Part shown: positions 11,285 through 22,769 of the stretch, piece after piece
Numbering within the stretch: the first letter of the stretch is position 1
Layout of the letters: every line of letters begins with the position of its first letter
DNA from: Pseudo-nitzschia pungens
Lineage: Eukaryota > Bacillariophyta > Bacillariophyceae > Bacillariales > Bacillariaceae
Length of the DNA stretch: 64,000 nucleotides
NCBI GenBank assembly: GCA_037355855.1
Contig: CM074764.1
Span: forward strand, 62,001-126,000
Direction: 5' to 3'
Position numbers and translations under genes: made by a program
The notes under the pieces: generated by a model
Databases searched by the model: none
What the model saw: the letters and a program-made list of their open reading frames with translations, nothing else
What the model was told of the DNA's origin: nothing

Positions 11285-12600
11285 AGAGAGCAATGACAAG
11301 AGCAATGACAAGAGCAACGAAAAGAGCAATGAGAACAATCGAATGCATCCTCGATATTACTATCGGCTGTCGATTGCATCGCATTGCATTGGATTGCAGT
11401 GCAGTGCAGTGCAGTGGCCGCGTGGTTGTGGGATACAACGGATGCAATCGGGTCGGGCAGGGCTGGTTGGGTTGGGGTTGGGGTTGTGTTGAATCAAATC
11501 AAATCATCTCTATCGTGTCGGCTGCGAAACAAAACAACGAGAGGGCCACCGCGCTGCACACTGCACACTGCAATTGTTTGGCACCGTCGTTCATCTGCCC
11601 TGCCCTGCCCTGCGTTGCGCTGCGTTGCATACAGAGTAGTTACTGAAAAAACCTACGCCGATGGATGCTGGGGCGCACCTTGTCTGCGGTCGTCGAAACA
11701 AGAATCCGGTCGGTAGATTGTTGCGGTATGGGTCGTTTGCGGTGCCTCCAGAGGGTCACTCCGAGGAATTTAGGGATGGGACAATACGAAAACAAAGACA
11801 AAAGACAAAAACAAAAATAAAAGACAGAAACAAAAATAAAAGACAGAAACAAAAGGCAAAAGCAAAAGCAAAAGCAAAAGCAAAACGAGTGCACCAAAGC
11901 AACAAAGGAACAAATAATAATGTAAAAGGGAAAAAACGAAAGGAATGCGACGGTTGTACTCCACGGCGTCGGACAACGCGCGTGGTTGGTCCGAGTCGAT
12001 CGGATCCAATACAACACAACACAAGAAAATACAATACAATACAATACAATGCAATGCAACGCGGCGTTCTGTTCCATCCATTCGCCAAGGTTTTCTCGGT
12101 AGGTGTCGGAGAATTCATTTTGATTGAAGGAATGATTTTGATTGATTGATTGATTGATTCGGTTTTGGTACAGTATTGTCATGTCATGCCATGTCGTGCC
12201 GTGCCGTGCCGCGTCTCATCACGCCACCCCGGTCGTCTTCCTTCGGTGTTGCGATTATTCGGTTGCCATCCCTCGCCATCCGTGACAATACCGATACAGC
12301 GAAATTCGGCGCAATCAATACAGCGCAATACATTGAGTCGGTGGGGGAGTCAGCGATTGAGAGAGTCTCGGTCCACCTCTGGACGGCTCTGGCTCTCGGT
12401 GGTTGGGGTTGTTGGTGGGTCGTCGGAAGTAAGTTACTACTAGCGATTGCGCCAGCAGTCCAACCGACGCGGCACGTTTCCACATCAATATCGACATCGA
12501 CATTGACATTTTATCGACATTTTATCGACATGCATACCCGCCCATTCCTCTCCTTCGCGGTCGCCAACCACAAGATATAGACAGAGATAGAGAGGGTCAA
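11285..12600. other. Simple-repeat-rich intergenic region
   Basis: Contains (cag)n at the end of the preceding ORF, gcaatgaca repeats, (ttgcgg/gcagt) runs near 11395, (aaaagc)n at 11860-11886, (aatac)n near 12028-12055, (ttga)n at 12140-12160 and (catgtcgtgcc)-type runs near 12180. ORFs on both strands are products of these repeats. I see no supported gene. Confidence 0.7.
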
Positions 12601-12604
12601 TACT

Positions 12605-12853
12605 ATGTTATTTCCTATTCCTGTGTATTGTTATTGGTTTTTATATGATAAATATTATATACATGTAATTTTGCTTCGTGACCATCCTATACTTGGGTTG
12701 CAGCGGAATAATACCGGTGACACACCCGCTACCATCAGTCGAATACTAGTAGTCTTGTGTTTTAACTGTGGATACGGGAATGATTGAAAATTGCGGTATG
12801 CGTTCGAATTCTGTTGTAACTCTTGTGGTGCGCCCCAAATGGGGGTTCTTCAC
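12605..12853 (-). repeat. 3' flank module of DUF4116 gene 1
   Basis: Noncoding block just downstream of the gene. It contains gcttcgtgaccatcct, a tcagtcgaatact string and cgttcgaattctgttgtaac, followed by gtgcgcccca. The same ordered block recurs at about 31780-32000 (partial), 32070-32390, 41120-41507 and, diverged, 46260-46450. It shows that whole gene units with noncoding flanks were duplicated. Confidence 0.8.
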
Positions 12854-13723
12854 TCAGCCCAAATGGCAATCTACGGAGGGGTTATTTTGGTCCGCTTCGG
12901 AATCGGAATCCAAATTGCTCGTCCTTTGTTGGAGATAATACTTTGCCAGATGAACTATGGATTCTTGTGACCCAAACTCAGTGGCTTTTGGATTCTGTAG
13001 CAAAGCCGTGAGGACAATCTCTACATCGCCCTTTAAGGATTCACTTGCAAATTCCAAGGCCTCTCCATCATTCTTCACCGCAGCCAAGACCACGTCTTTG
13101 TTGTTTTGCAACTCCTCGGATGCATATTCCAAGGCCTCTCCATCAGTATTCACCGCAGCTAACACCATGTCTTTGTCGTTTTGCAACTCCTCGGATGCGT
13201 CTTCCAAGGCCCATCCATGATTATTCACGGCAGCCATGACCACGTCTTTGTCGTTTTGAAACTCTTCGGATGCACAGTACAAGCCATTTTCATTACTTTT
13301 CACCGCAGCCAAGACCACGTCTTTGTTGTTTCGCAACTCTTCGGATGCATGTTGCAAGGCCGGTCCATAATTATTCACTGCAGCTAAGACCAACTCTTTG
13401 TCGTTTTGCAACTCTTCGGATGCATACAACAAGGCAAATCCATGATTCTTCACTGCAGTCAAGACCGCGTCTTTGTCGTTTTGCAACTCTTCGGATGCAT
13501 ATTTCAAGGCCTCTCCATCATTCTTCACTGCATGTAAGACCACTTCTTTGTCGTTTCTTACAGTGTTCCCAAAATATCTTAGGAAGCTCCCAATTCGTGC
13601 TACCGCAGCCATGGCAACGTCTCTGTCCTCCAGCATTGGAGAGTCCTCGTGAGAATCATCCTCATGCTGTCGAATCAATTCCAAGAACTCCGTCTTTTCG
13701 GGATCGGCGGCGGCGGTATTCAT
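12854..13723 (-). CDS. DUF4116 repeat protein 1
   Basis: Protein of 289 aa if translation starts at the M-N-T-A-A-A methionine, the start shared with paralogues; the frame is open up to 13960. An N-terminal cap (E-K-T-E-F-L-E, then M-L-E-D-R-D-V-A, G-N-T-V-R-N-D-K) is followed by seven 25-residue units of the form N-D-K-D-V-V-L-A-A-V-x-N-x-G-x-A-L-x-Y-A-S-E-E-L-x, then a C-terminal cap (L-K-G-D-V-E-I, S-I-V-H-L-A-K-Y-Y). Two units make one Pfam DUF4116 domain. The family has no assigned function; the units look like helical pairs of a solenoid, which suggests protein binding (inference). No catalytic motif or signal peptide is seen. It is the shortest of five local paralogues and looks intact. 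Confidence 0.85.
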   Translation of the reverse strand: MNTAAADPEKTEFLELIRQHEDDSHEDSPMLEDRDVAMAAVARIGSFLRYFGNTVRNDKEVVLHAVKNDGEALKYASEELQNDKDAVLTAVKNHGFALLYASEELQNDKELVLAAVNNYGPALQHASEELRNNKDVVLAAVKSNENGLYCASEEFQNDKDVVMAAVNNHGWALEDASEELQNDKDMVLAAVNTDGEALEYASEELQNNKDVVLAAVKNDGEALEFASESLKGDVEIVLTALLQNPKATEFGSQESIVHLAKYYLQQRTSNLDSDSEADQNNPSVDCHLG

Positions 13724-13966
13724 TGTCCTTGTTGTTGTTGTTGTTGTTCTTGTTCTTGTTCTTGTTGGTGTTGTTGTCGGTATGTTGTAATGGTTTGCAC
13801 TCGTCGTACTCGTACTCGTACTTTTACTCGAGTCTTCGTTGTTGTTTTTGTTTTTGAAATTCGAATTATGAGAGGAAGTGTAATGGTTAGCAGTTCGAAC
13901 ACGAAACTCTCTGTTGCACTTTTTGGCTTGCTTATTGGTGGTGGTTGTGAGGTGCATCATGACTAA
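13724..13966 (-). repeat. 5' flank module of DUF4116 gene 1
   Basis: Upstream sequence is conserved among paralogues at about 33897-34215, 44765-45130 and, more diverged, 47933-48180 and 51923-52500. Shared strings include ggtatgttgtaatggtt, cgaaactctctgttgcact and a (gtt)n run next to the start codon. It can be read through in frame, but conservation there is mostly nucleotide-level, so I treat it as 5' untranslated or promoter DNA. Confidence 0.7.
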
Positions 13967-13967
13967 C

Positions 13968-13985
13968 AGCAGTGGCTACTAAATA
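13968..13985. repeat. Target-site duplication, left copy
   Basis: agcagtggctactaaata, identical to 14658-14675 across the LINE insert. Confidence 0.85.
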
Positions 13986-14657
13986 GTAATAATAATAATA
14001 ATATGCATACTTATTTGAGTACGTGTAAGTTACCCACCAAAGGTGGAACTAAATTACTCAGCAGTCTGTGACCAGACTTTAACGTCGCCTCCGTCAAAGA
14101 GTAAGGACCCCAAGTGGTAGAACGACAAGAATTTTTCAAACAAACCTTGAACAACAAGCAGGGAAAGAAGCAAGAAACAAGTCCCACAAAATGGGGACTT
14201 TGGAAAAAGTGAAATGGGAAGGAAGATAGTGGTGGGAGAAGTCCCAGTATCAAAAGGTATGGGACAGGATGGGAAGCAGGAACAGAGTGAAAAAAAAACA
14301 AGTTTCGAGGTGGAAACACCCTTGAGATCCACTAAGCCAAGCTCGCAGCGGAGCAGCCTCCTGTAGGTACGGTTGCACTGGTTGGACATGCGGTGCAAAT
14401 TGTTTCCTGGCGAGGTGGATGGTGGCAAGCCATTGCCTCTTGGCAGTGAGGGTGTAACCTTGAAGGACTTGGAGAGGGGTTTGTAGAAGGGAGTGAGACT
14501 GGGGGAGGGCACCAGCAGCTGCACCAATGGCCAATTCAGAGGAGATGGAAGCATCAAGACATTGTTGTTGTTCAGCCTCAAGTGTTCCCCCAGGACCATA
14601 GAGGTGTTCATTCCGATATGTCCAAAGATCCCAGCAGGTGAGAAAGAACTGATGGAT
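13986..14657 (-). mobile_element. 5'-truncated non-LTR (LINE) retrotransposon
   Basis: The 672-bp insert is flanked by an 18-bp direct repeat, agcagtggctactaaata, at 13968-13985 and 14658-14675, a target-site duplication of LINE type. The 3' end on the minus strand is an (ATT)n tail at the lower coordinate. The minus strand encodes the last 130 or so residues of a reverse-transcriptase-type ORF (W-D-L-W-T-Y-R-N-E-H-L-Y-G near its start, then Q-W-L-A-T-I-H-L-A-R), resembling the C-terminus of LINE polyproteins as I remember them. The polymerase core is missing, so this copy is dead on arrival. Confidence 0.8.
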
Positions 14658-14675
14658 AGCAGTGGCTACTAAATA
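14658..14675. repeat. Target-site duplication, right copy
   Basis: Exact 18-bp partner of 13968-13985. Confidence 0.85.
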
Positions 14676-14679
14676 ACAA

Positions 14680-17030
14680 CAATGCATAGGGCGACGTGCT
14701 TGCCCATTGATACTAGTTACGAGGTAATCCTGCCTGGTAGTGACTACTAGTCATTAGTGATGCATGATAGGGCTTGCATATTGGTAGTAGTAGTAGTAGT
14801 AGTAAAAGGTATTGTACATATTGCTATAGCTATTGCTATTAATACTACTACTAGTTCTGCGGGATTGGCACTGGTACTAGTAGTGGTACAACTAGTAGTA
14901 GATCGAACAATAAGCAAGGGGCATCGATATGGGCATTCTTCGAGCATCGCCCTTCTTCCTACCGGTATGTTGTTTCGTTTCGTTCAGCCTCGAGTACGGT
15001 ACGTGCACAGTACGCGTAGTATCATTACTACTACTTCGTATTTCATTCGGTCGGAAAACAAAGAAAAGAAATCGTTATCGGCCTTTGGCGTTCGGCCGAG
15101 TCACTCTCTGCTGGTAGTGGTAGATCCCACGTCTGGGTTCGTTGTTTATTTACTTGTTTGTTTGCTTGGGATGGTTGAGTGACTGGATGCCTGCCTGCCT
15201 GCCAGCCAGCCCGAACAAATGTTACGGGCATGGGCAAGGCAGGGACAAACATGACAAACATACTTCGGCGACAGCCAACGCAACGCAACGCAAAGCAAAG
15301 CAACGAAACAATGAAATGAAGCAAACCGAAATGAAATCCAAAAAAAGAAATAGAATGAAATTCAATGCAACGCAACGCAACGAAGCTGTGGGTTGGATCG
15401 AGGCTGTCGTGCGACGTCTTGTGACACCATGTCTTAGCGTGTCTCGGCCTTTCTTGTCTTGTGAGAGCATTGAAATCGGCATTGAAATCGGCATCAACGT
15501 GGTGGGAACGGTGCGACAATCCATGACACAGATAACAGATAACACAATGGCGCGGAACCAAAACCGAAACCAAAACCGAAACCAATACACACAAAAAGGC
15601 TGTCTTGTCCAATGGAGTGTTGAGTGCTTTCGTTCATTCTGGTGACTTTGTGTTGTGGTCTCGTTTTTGTCTTGTCTTGTATTGTATTTTCTTTTCTGGC
15701 ATTGTGTGCTTTACGTGCGTTGTGACAATGGTGATGGAGCCTGGTTGCGATTTGGTTCCAATGTCGTTGGCACATGGGATACATCCAATCCCTCCCCGCA
15801 TCTCGACATCATCTTCGTCTTTGTCTTTGTCTTCGTCTTCATCATTCATGGAATGTCATAGAATGTCATAGACTGGAAACTGTACTCGTTCTCGTATTGA
15901 ATATTGAATGTTGAATGTTGAATGTTGAATGTTGAATGTTGAATACGCAAAGTACAGTACTCATACGTGTACAAGGTATTCAGTATAGTGATTTGAAGTA
16001 CTTCGTATTGAATACGAGTAGAAGTGAGATTTACCTGGTAACCTTACTTGTTCGGTCGTTTGTACAAGCATGTCCTTTCCTTTCATTTTTCCCATTCTCA
16101 TCGTGCGAAGTGGTCTTTGTGCTTCTTGTTCTTGTTCGTTTTTCGTATTCGTTTTTCGTATTCGTCTTATTCTTCGCCGTAGAGGCTGGTAATCTCACTG
16201 GTGACGCTTCGATTGCTGCTGCAGGCGGACAACGGTATCGTTTCGTCTTCCGGCTCCCCAGCATCGGAGTATCTGTCATTGTCGTTGTCGTTGTCGTTGA
16301 ATTTGCCAGACGTCTGGTTCTGGTTCCGGTTCTGGTTCTTTCCATCGGAAAGGAGGAGGGGGAGGCGAACGGGAATGCGAATGCGAAGTTGTTGCTGTTT
16401 CTCTTTCTGTTTCTGTTTCTGTTTCTCTTTTTGTTTCTGCTTCTGTTTCTCTTGTTGTCTTTGTTTTTGTTTCCTCGCCAATGACCACAACGACGTCAGG
16501 GGGGCCAGCAAGGCCTTGTGGTATCGAGTGATGGTGACCATTGTATTGAATTGGATTATTGAATTGGATAATTGACTATTATTGAATTGGATAATTGAGT
16601 AGTGAATCGAATCGAATCGAATCGAATCGAATTGAATTGAATTGAATAGACTGGAACCGAACTGAATTGAATTGAACTGAACTGAACTGAACTGAACTGA
16701 ACTGACTTTTGGATTGGATCGGATTGAATCGGATTGATTTGAGTTTGGTAAACCTTACGGTAACTTAATTAGTGTAACCCTTGAGGCTTTACAAGGTACG
16801 AATGCCGTGGAGCGTGGAGTTGCGGAGTATAATTGTAGAGTTTTAATTAATCAATCTCAAACGACGAAAAAAATACTAGTATTACGACAAAATACCCGCA
16901 CATAATCTCAATCGGAGCAGAAGAAGGGGACGAAGGAACGAAGGAACATATCGCAATGAACGGTTCGTGAAGAAAGATGATAGAAGGAGCGAACGTTTGT
17001 TTACCACCTGGGCTGTACCGTACTAAGGTT
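14680..17030. other. Intergenic region with many microsatellites, no supported gene
   Basis: Includes (gta)n at 14784-14810, acgcaacgca runs near 15280 and 15370, aaaccgaaaccg near 15560, (ttgaatg)n at 15903-15945, (ttctgt)n near 16395-16450, and pentamer runs (gaatc)n, (gaatt)n and (gaact)n at 16605-16705. ORFs on both strands (for example 15142-15645, 15936-16484) are biased repeat translations without domain signals. Confidence 0.7.
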
Positions 17031-17035
17031 AATAC

Positions 17036-17150
17036 TCGTAAGTTACTACAAAATTCCTATCAACTGTCCCCCGGTTCTACATCCCCAACTACTCATTTTT
17101 ACGGAAGCCGGGGGACAGCTGATAGTAGGAATTCCGTAGTAAGTTACTCG
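17036..17150. repeat. Imperfect inverted repeat, foldback hairpin
   Basis: A left arm (17036-17077, gtaagttactac through aactgtcccccgg) pairs with a right arm (17104-17150, ccgggggacagct through gtagtaagttac) with a few mismatches and a loop of about 26 bases. No coding potential. It could be a miniature foldback element or a stem-loop transcript. Confidence 0.75.
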
Positions 17151-17319
17151 GAGTTGTTGAACACAACCGAAGGAAAGACGTTCGCAAAGGATAGTAGCGG
17201 TATTATTATTATTATTAGTAGTAATTTGTTATTGTCCCCAATTTTTGGTGCGTTTCAATTATTTTTTTATGATAATAATATTATGATTGAGAGCATTTTA
17301 TTTACGACTCACTCAAAAT

Positions 17320-17765
17320 AGCCTATGCCCAGTTCCACTCACACTCACCTTTTCTGGGGTTGCATAATTAAAATTAAATTTCACCGAATTTTAAGTAAAT
17401 ACTTCGTACGTACCGGTACGTAGTAAGAGCCGAAGTACATTGGCACTTCAAAATGGGTGAGTGGAGTTGTAGAGGTACAAAGGAATCGATCGATAGGAGG
17501 GCATGATGGAGTGCTTATGAGAACGTAAGAAGTACGTAGAAGAGTGCTGTATCGTGTGACAGCTTGCTTCGCTGTCTCGTATCCTATCCCTGTAGAGCTC
17601 TGTAGAATCAGTACTATAGCTTACGGAGTAAGAATCTTAGCGAATAGTAGTAAGTTTAGTAATTCAATCGTGTGCTACGCTAGCCCGCTTGCTAGCACGC
17701 TCGCTAAGTTCAACTGCAGGGGCCGGGTATGCGATTATGGTACATATCGTACACAATGACCATAC
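17320..17765. other. Gene-free stretch before repeat copy B
   Basis: Ordinary-looking sequence without a convincing ORF; the 71-aa ORF at 17544-17759 has no family features. No repeat identified. Confidence 0.4.
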
Positions 17766-17769
17766 CCCG

Positions 17770-18695
17770 ACGGTAGCATAATATGGTAGCATAATACCGT
17801 AGCATACCAAATACTACGTGCGAAGTTCATATCTCGCAACAGTACGGTACCAACCTTAACCCTGTAGCACTATGCTACAGTATGCTAGCCTGTTGCTAAA
17901 CCTGTTGCTAAGCCTGTATGCTAAGCGTTTAGCATACAGTCTAGCACCTTGTATACAGTTACTGGAGGCTGATACCTACCGGTATAGCCCCAGTACAGTT
18001 CCCTACACAGGAGTCTTAGCACAGTCTATCGTTTAGTGATGGCGCCCGGAAAAATATCCAAAAATCAACGCATATGCGTTGATACATTTTGGAGCAATCC
18101 TAACTTCTAAAGTATTCATCCAATATCAACAAGTAATGGCTCATTAGAAAGCTCTCACTCTCCTCTTTCCATAGGTATATGGTTTTATATACTTCAGAGG
18201 TGCTCTTGTTGTTGCAAATACTCAATGAAGTATACACATGTGAAGAGATTAAATATTGAATTATCAACGCATATGCGTTGATTTTTGGATATTTTTTCCC
18301 CTCGCGCATTTACTAGTAATGACTAGTTTGATTCATACACCGATTGACCAATAGGACTCATCAGATCAGTAAAAAACTGATATTTGACTAATAGGACTGA
18401 GAAAAATTGTCACCGGACCAAGTGTTCCTGACAGCACCTTATGTGCTTTGACTCGTCAGATTAATATCAAACAGAAATTTGACTAAAACGACTTGGAAAA
18501 AAGGATGCGCACCACAATTTATTTCGGAAATCGAGTACAATAAGACTACTTGGATTAATATTTTATTGAAATTTGACTAATTAGACTGTTAAAAAAAATA
18601 TGCGAAAATCAACTGTGGCACAGTAGGTCCGGGCGCCATCACTAAACGATAGCATCTTGGATATCTTCACATAGGTGGTGCACAAAATGATTCTT
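17770..18695 (-). mobile_element. Inverted-repeat family copy B, split by a TIR insertion
   Basis: On the minus strand this matches copies A and C: gatatccaagatgcta, tgtgctaagactcctgtgta, tactggggctat, cagcctccagtaa and aggcttagcaacaggttt. The match is interrupted after gatgcTA and resumes with TAgactgtgctaag, the gap being the 621-bp element at 18029-18649. In copy C the same site is uninterrupted (gatgctatgggctgtgctaag), which gives a natural empty-site comparison. Confidence 0.8.
18029..18649. mobile_element. 621-bp TIR element flanked by TA duplication
   Basis: Perfect 22-bp terminal inverted repeats start tcgtttagtgatggcgccc; TA lies on each side (18027-18028 and 18650-18651), the target duplication typical of Tc1/mariner-type elements. 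Just inside the left TIR is a second inverted pair (about 18041-18086 and 18258-18306), each arm holding atatccaaaaatcaacgc and the palindrome caacgcatatgcgttg. No transposase ORF is present, so it is a non-autonomous MITE that would need a transposase from elsewhere. Confidence 0.88.
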
Positions 18696-18699
18696 GAGG

Positions 18700-21600
18700 C
18701 CCAGAATTCACCCTTTTAATGCTGGTGAAGGGCTCTTTCTTGTCTATCAGGGAGGAAGAGATTACAAGTACTATCGAACGATAATCAAAATAATGATCAA
18801 TCTAACACAAGACAAACCCAAGGCTTTCGCTTTTGGCAGAGAGGAGGTTGTTCTTGTCAAATACTACTACTAGTAGTAGTAGAACTACAACAAATAACAA
18901 GAAGAAGAACAACAATAATCAGCATACTTTGCGCAACTGGTGTTGCAGGAAGCACACTACTAGAGTACTACGAATTACATACGGTACCTTCCTGGGGAAG
19001 TCCTTTTGTTCCTTGGGGGTCAGCAGTGCTGCTGGTGACGCAAACCTCAGCTGCACTATTACTACTAGTACTAGTACTAGTAGTACTAGTAGTATTGCTG
19101 GTGACTATCGACGGCCTACGCTGCGTCAGCTGAATTACTTCTTGTAGTAGCGTCCCTGGAAGAAGTGTCGCCAATCGTCACATTGCTGGGTTCACTACAG
19201 CAGGACGAGAGTTGCTGCCGGGCAACCATACTGCTGCTACTAGTAACAATGGCGTCGTCATCCTACCTGTACTTCAAGCACTGACCTCTGTAGTCTGCAG
19301 TAAGGGCCACTAGAAACGATAGCCAATTACTCAGTACAGTAGTGCGTGTCATCGTGCCTTCAACGTCGTCTCTTGCTTGCCTTCTAAAATGGATGTTGGT
19401 GCCATACAATGTACAAAGTGCAAGCAGTAGTACTAGCAGGAGTAGCACTACTCGTTAGTACTACTACTACTACTAACAACAACAAGTAGTAGTCAGCAGT
19501 CGTACTAGTAGTAGTAATGCTAGACGGCTGTGTCATCATGCTCGACGAAACTACTACTAGCGCATAGAGCGAGGCAATCGAGAACAGTCTCGATGCGACG
19601 GATTGATTCAATGCAAGAATGCGATGCGACGTGATGCGATGGGAAGGGAAGCGCAACCCTGACCGTTTCGCTGGGCTCGGATTGTCGTACCGGTATGTAT
19701 ACTTGGCGACGACGAGGAGCGATTGGAGCTGTTTCCTGTTTCCTATGCCCTGTGTTCTGTTTCCTGTGATCTGTTTCCTGTTCCTTGTTCACGGACGGCG
19801 AGGTAGCCCACGCGATTTCACGGACTCTCCGTCCTTCGCGTGCACACCCCGGTCGCTATCTTGGTTCGGCGCAAACACAATACAAGTAGATTCAGCACCA
19901 GAAATGAAAGCGACGAAGTCGTGAAAAAAATCGTGGGTACGGTAGGAACGAAACAACCCAAATGCGCCTATGGAGAAGGAAAGGAAAGGAAAGGAAAGGA
20001 AAGAAGGAAAAAACGACAGGAAGCGAAGGGAATGGATCGAAAGGAAATGCTGGAATAGAATAAAATCAAAATCAAAAATCAAATCAAAAATCAAATCAAA
20101 CCAAGCAGGAACCAAAGAAAGGTGTCGCGTGTCACGTGTCGCTTTATTAAAATTGCTTTTGGAAACATACGGTAGAGAACCACGACTCCGTAAAGTTGTG
20201 TACAGAAGGGGTGTTACTGACTACAAGTAAGGTTACTTGTACTAACGTACGTATTCGGAGGTTCGCTAAAAAAGATGCATGTCGGAAGAATGTCATTTCG
20301 ATAATATCATTTCGTGATGACTGCATTGGCCGTACAAGATGGACAACAAATTGAGTTCAAAGCAATGGCAAAGCGGCCCAGTGGAATGATAAACCGGTCC
20401 AAAGGGATTTCACTAATCGATTGTGATACCGGACAGTAAGACCTTAACCTTAGTTCGGAGCGAATCGGCGGTGTACGGTTTAGCCTGGTAAGGTTAACTT
20501 ACCGTGGACTCGACTCGACTCGACTCGACTCGACTCGAGTCATGTCATGTCATGTCATGTCATGTCATGCCATGTCGAATCGAGTCGTCCTGCCCAAGGC
20601 ATATGATGGATAATTACTCGTACTGTTACGTGAACTACACGCACCTCTCAAAACGGGAGACTAATACGATAAAGCGTCCTCTTTTTCCTTCGCTTGGGAA
20701 TGTCACTTCAGCCTCCTAATGTGAAATGGAATGAAGCTTTTCGTAAAAAAAATTACTGTAACAAAAAACACAATACGTAACAAGCCCCAAGCGATGGCTC
20801 CGAAGGGCTAGAAAATTACGATTACAAGTAAGGTTCCTTAGTTACCGTACCGTTCCCGTACCGGAAACGGTATTGGCATCTACCGTACTAGTGCTATGAA
20901 TCCATCATGATGTTGTGGGTTACCAGTAAGGTTTACACCAAGAACGTATCGGTACCGTAGCGCTTTTGGAACCAATACCGTTAAAAAAATAAGTTTGTCA
21001 TTATCTTCATGTTGTAATTTTACCGAAGGTGTGCACTTGAAGATACCGGTACCGGTAGTATTTTTTTTATTTTAAAAAAGTAAGACTTCTCATGGATAAT
21101 TTACTTGTATGAATCCTAGTACCGGCAGGTAAGGTTACCGGTACCTGTGATTATGATTGATGGTTTTCATTATTATACCTCTACGCACGGTAAATTAATG
21201 GTACAGTATTGTACGTAGTAATGATTTTCTGCTGTAAATCGTAAAGAATACTCACGTGTACGTGGCCTTGGAAAAATGAGTTTCCACCCGCTACCATTAC
21301 ATTACGAAACACGTGGTTGTACGGTATTTATACCTATGAGAGATTTCTAAAGAAGAATTTTGTTGAATACTAAGTAAGTTGCTTCGTACTAATTTTGTCG
21401 ATCAACAGGTCATATCGTTGTTTGGAAGCGTGACATAATGACCTATTGATGACTTTAGTCGCAACTTCTCAATGGTACCGAGTCGCTTCCACAATTGCCT
21501 GATAAAACAAATAAACATTCCAGATGATTCTTTATCGGAAGATTAATTTAGAATGATATTTTTGTTTGGAGCATACCAAGCCATTCTCATCACATATATT

Positions 21601-22690
21601 GATCAAAGAATTTTAGAAACGTCTTAATCGTGGATTATTGGAGACCCGCTCTGCCATAGAAGAGCCATCTATTAGAAACTTTCCCTTTCTACAGAGGCTT
21701 TAAAAACTCTCATTCTGTTCTTGCAATATTCTGTTTCATCAGTGGGCTATAATTTGTTTTGTCTATATACGAACTAGAGGTTTGAGCAATGACTGGGAGG
21801 CAATTATACATGCCTACTTCCCTGGAGATATTTTTGTTAGCACTGAAAATGGGTACGATGTTTTTTTTAGGCAACCGGGTCGAAAGGGGAAGTAACCTTA
21901 CCTTAAATCCTTACTCACCGTACCGTACGGTCTTATCCGCCAGGCCAAAGATTAGTACAAGTAAGTTACTCGTAAGGTTACAAGTAACTTGATTACGATA
22001 CGAGCATTTTGCGTCAACTTTCTGACGCCGGAACCGTTACGTTCTTTTTCGTACATCCAATACCGTCAACCCTTTTCTGTTCTGTCGACACCGTGTGGCT
22101 AGTCGTAACTTCTTTCACGTTCAAGGTGTTACGATACTTCGTAAGATTACTACCGGTAAGGCTACTATTCGTGTTCCTTGATCACGAGAGAGACTCTCTT
22201 CTCAACATCAGTTGTGTTGTTGCTGCATAAACCTTACCCGGTATAGAGTGTGTAGTTGCACAACGACTTCGGTTGTAACCGGTATTGAATACGAGTAACC
22301 TTACCCGAGGAAAAGAACCCTACGCACAGTAATCTTATCCTGTCTACTGCTAAGTTCACATACCCGTGAGATTACCATTACCACTACCACTACCACTACA
22401 TCAGTGGAGGGATACATGTCACCGAACTACGAGAGCGAGTAATTACGTCTATTAGAAGTAACTTACTTCGTTGTGCAAGTTCCTCATCGCTACACTGCAA
22501 AGATAATCGAGTGGTTGAGACCAAAACCATCGGGTACAAAGAGTGATTGCTTTGTCGTTGAATACTACACGTACACGTAGTGTTTGTTATTCCCCAAACA
22601 CAGGTTACACGCTTTGGTAACCGGTACCGGTAACCTTACTTCAAACACTTTACTCAAAAGCGAAACAAAATACTCGCCCCTGATTGTATT
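18700..22690. other. Long intergenic region, no supported gene
   Basis: About 4 kb with tactagtagtagta runs near 18860-19100 and 19460-19520, (aagga)n at 19979-20005, (gactc)n and (catgt)n at 20508-20570, and abundant gtaaggtta / taccggtaa motifs. ORFs at 18833, 19520-19792 and 19789-20115 are short and biased. The stretch 21400-21780 looks less repetitive but holds no ORF above background. Confidence 0.65.
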
Positions 22691-22769
22691 TCATTCACTT
22701 TCAAATACACGTAATTTGATTTCATTTGATTCCATCATTATTTGATTCATTTGAACTCTCGATCGAATC

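Noticed and set aside
10501..11379. 292-aa minus-strand Cys/Leu/Ser-rich ORF
   Set aside because: Reverse of CAG, (gaat) and (acaatg) repeats; composition is purely repeat-driven.
11640..12182. 180-aa minus and 162-aa plus ORFs
   Set aside because: Both arise from the aaaagc and aacaaaa repeats; no recognisable domain on either strand.
15142..15645. 167-aa plus ORF with aacgcaacgc-encoded repeats
   Set aside because: Low-complexity Asn/Lys/Arg composition, overlapping longer minus ORF (15043-15612) equally biased; no domain.
18100..18309. 69-aa minus ORF inside the TIR element as a possible transposase
   Set aside because: Too short, no DDE or helix-turn-helix features, and it spans the internal inverted repeat.
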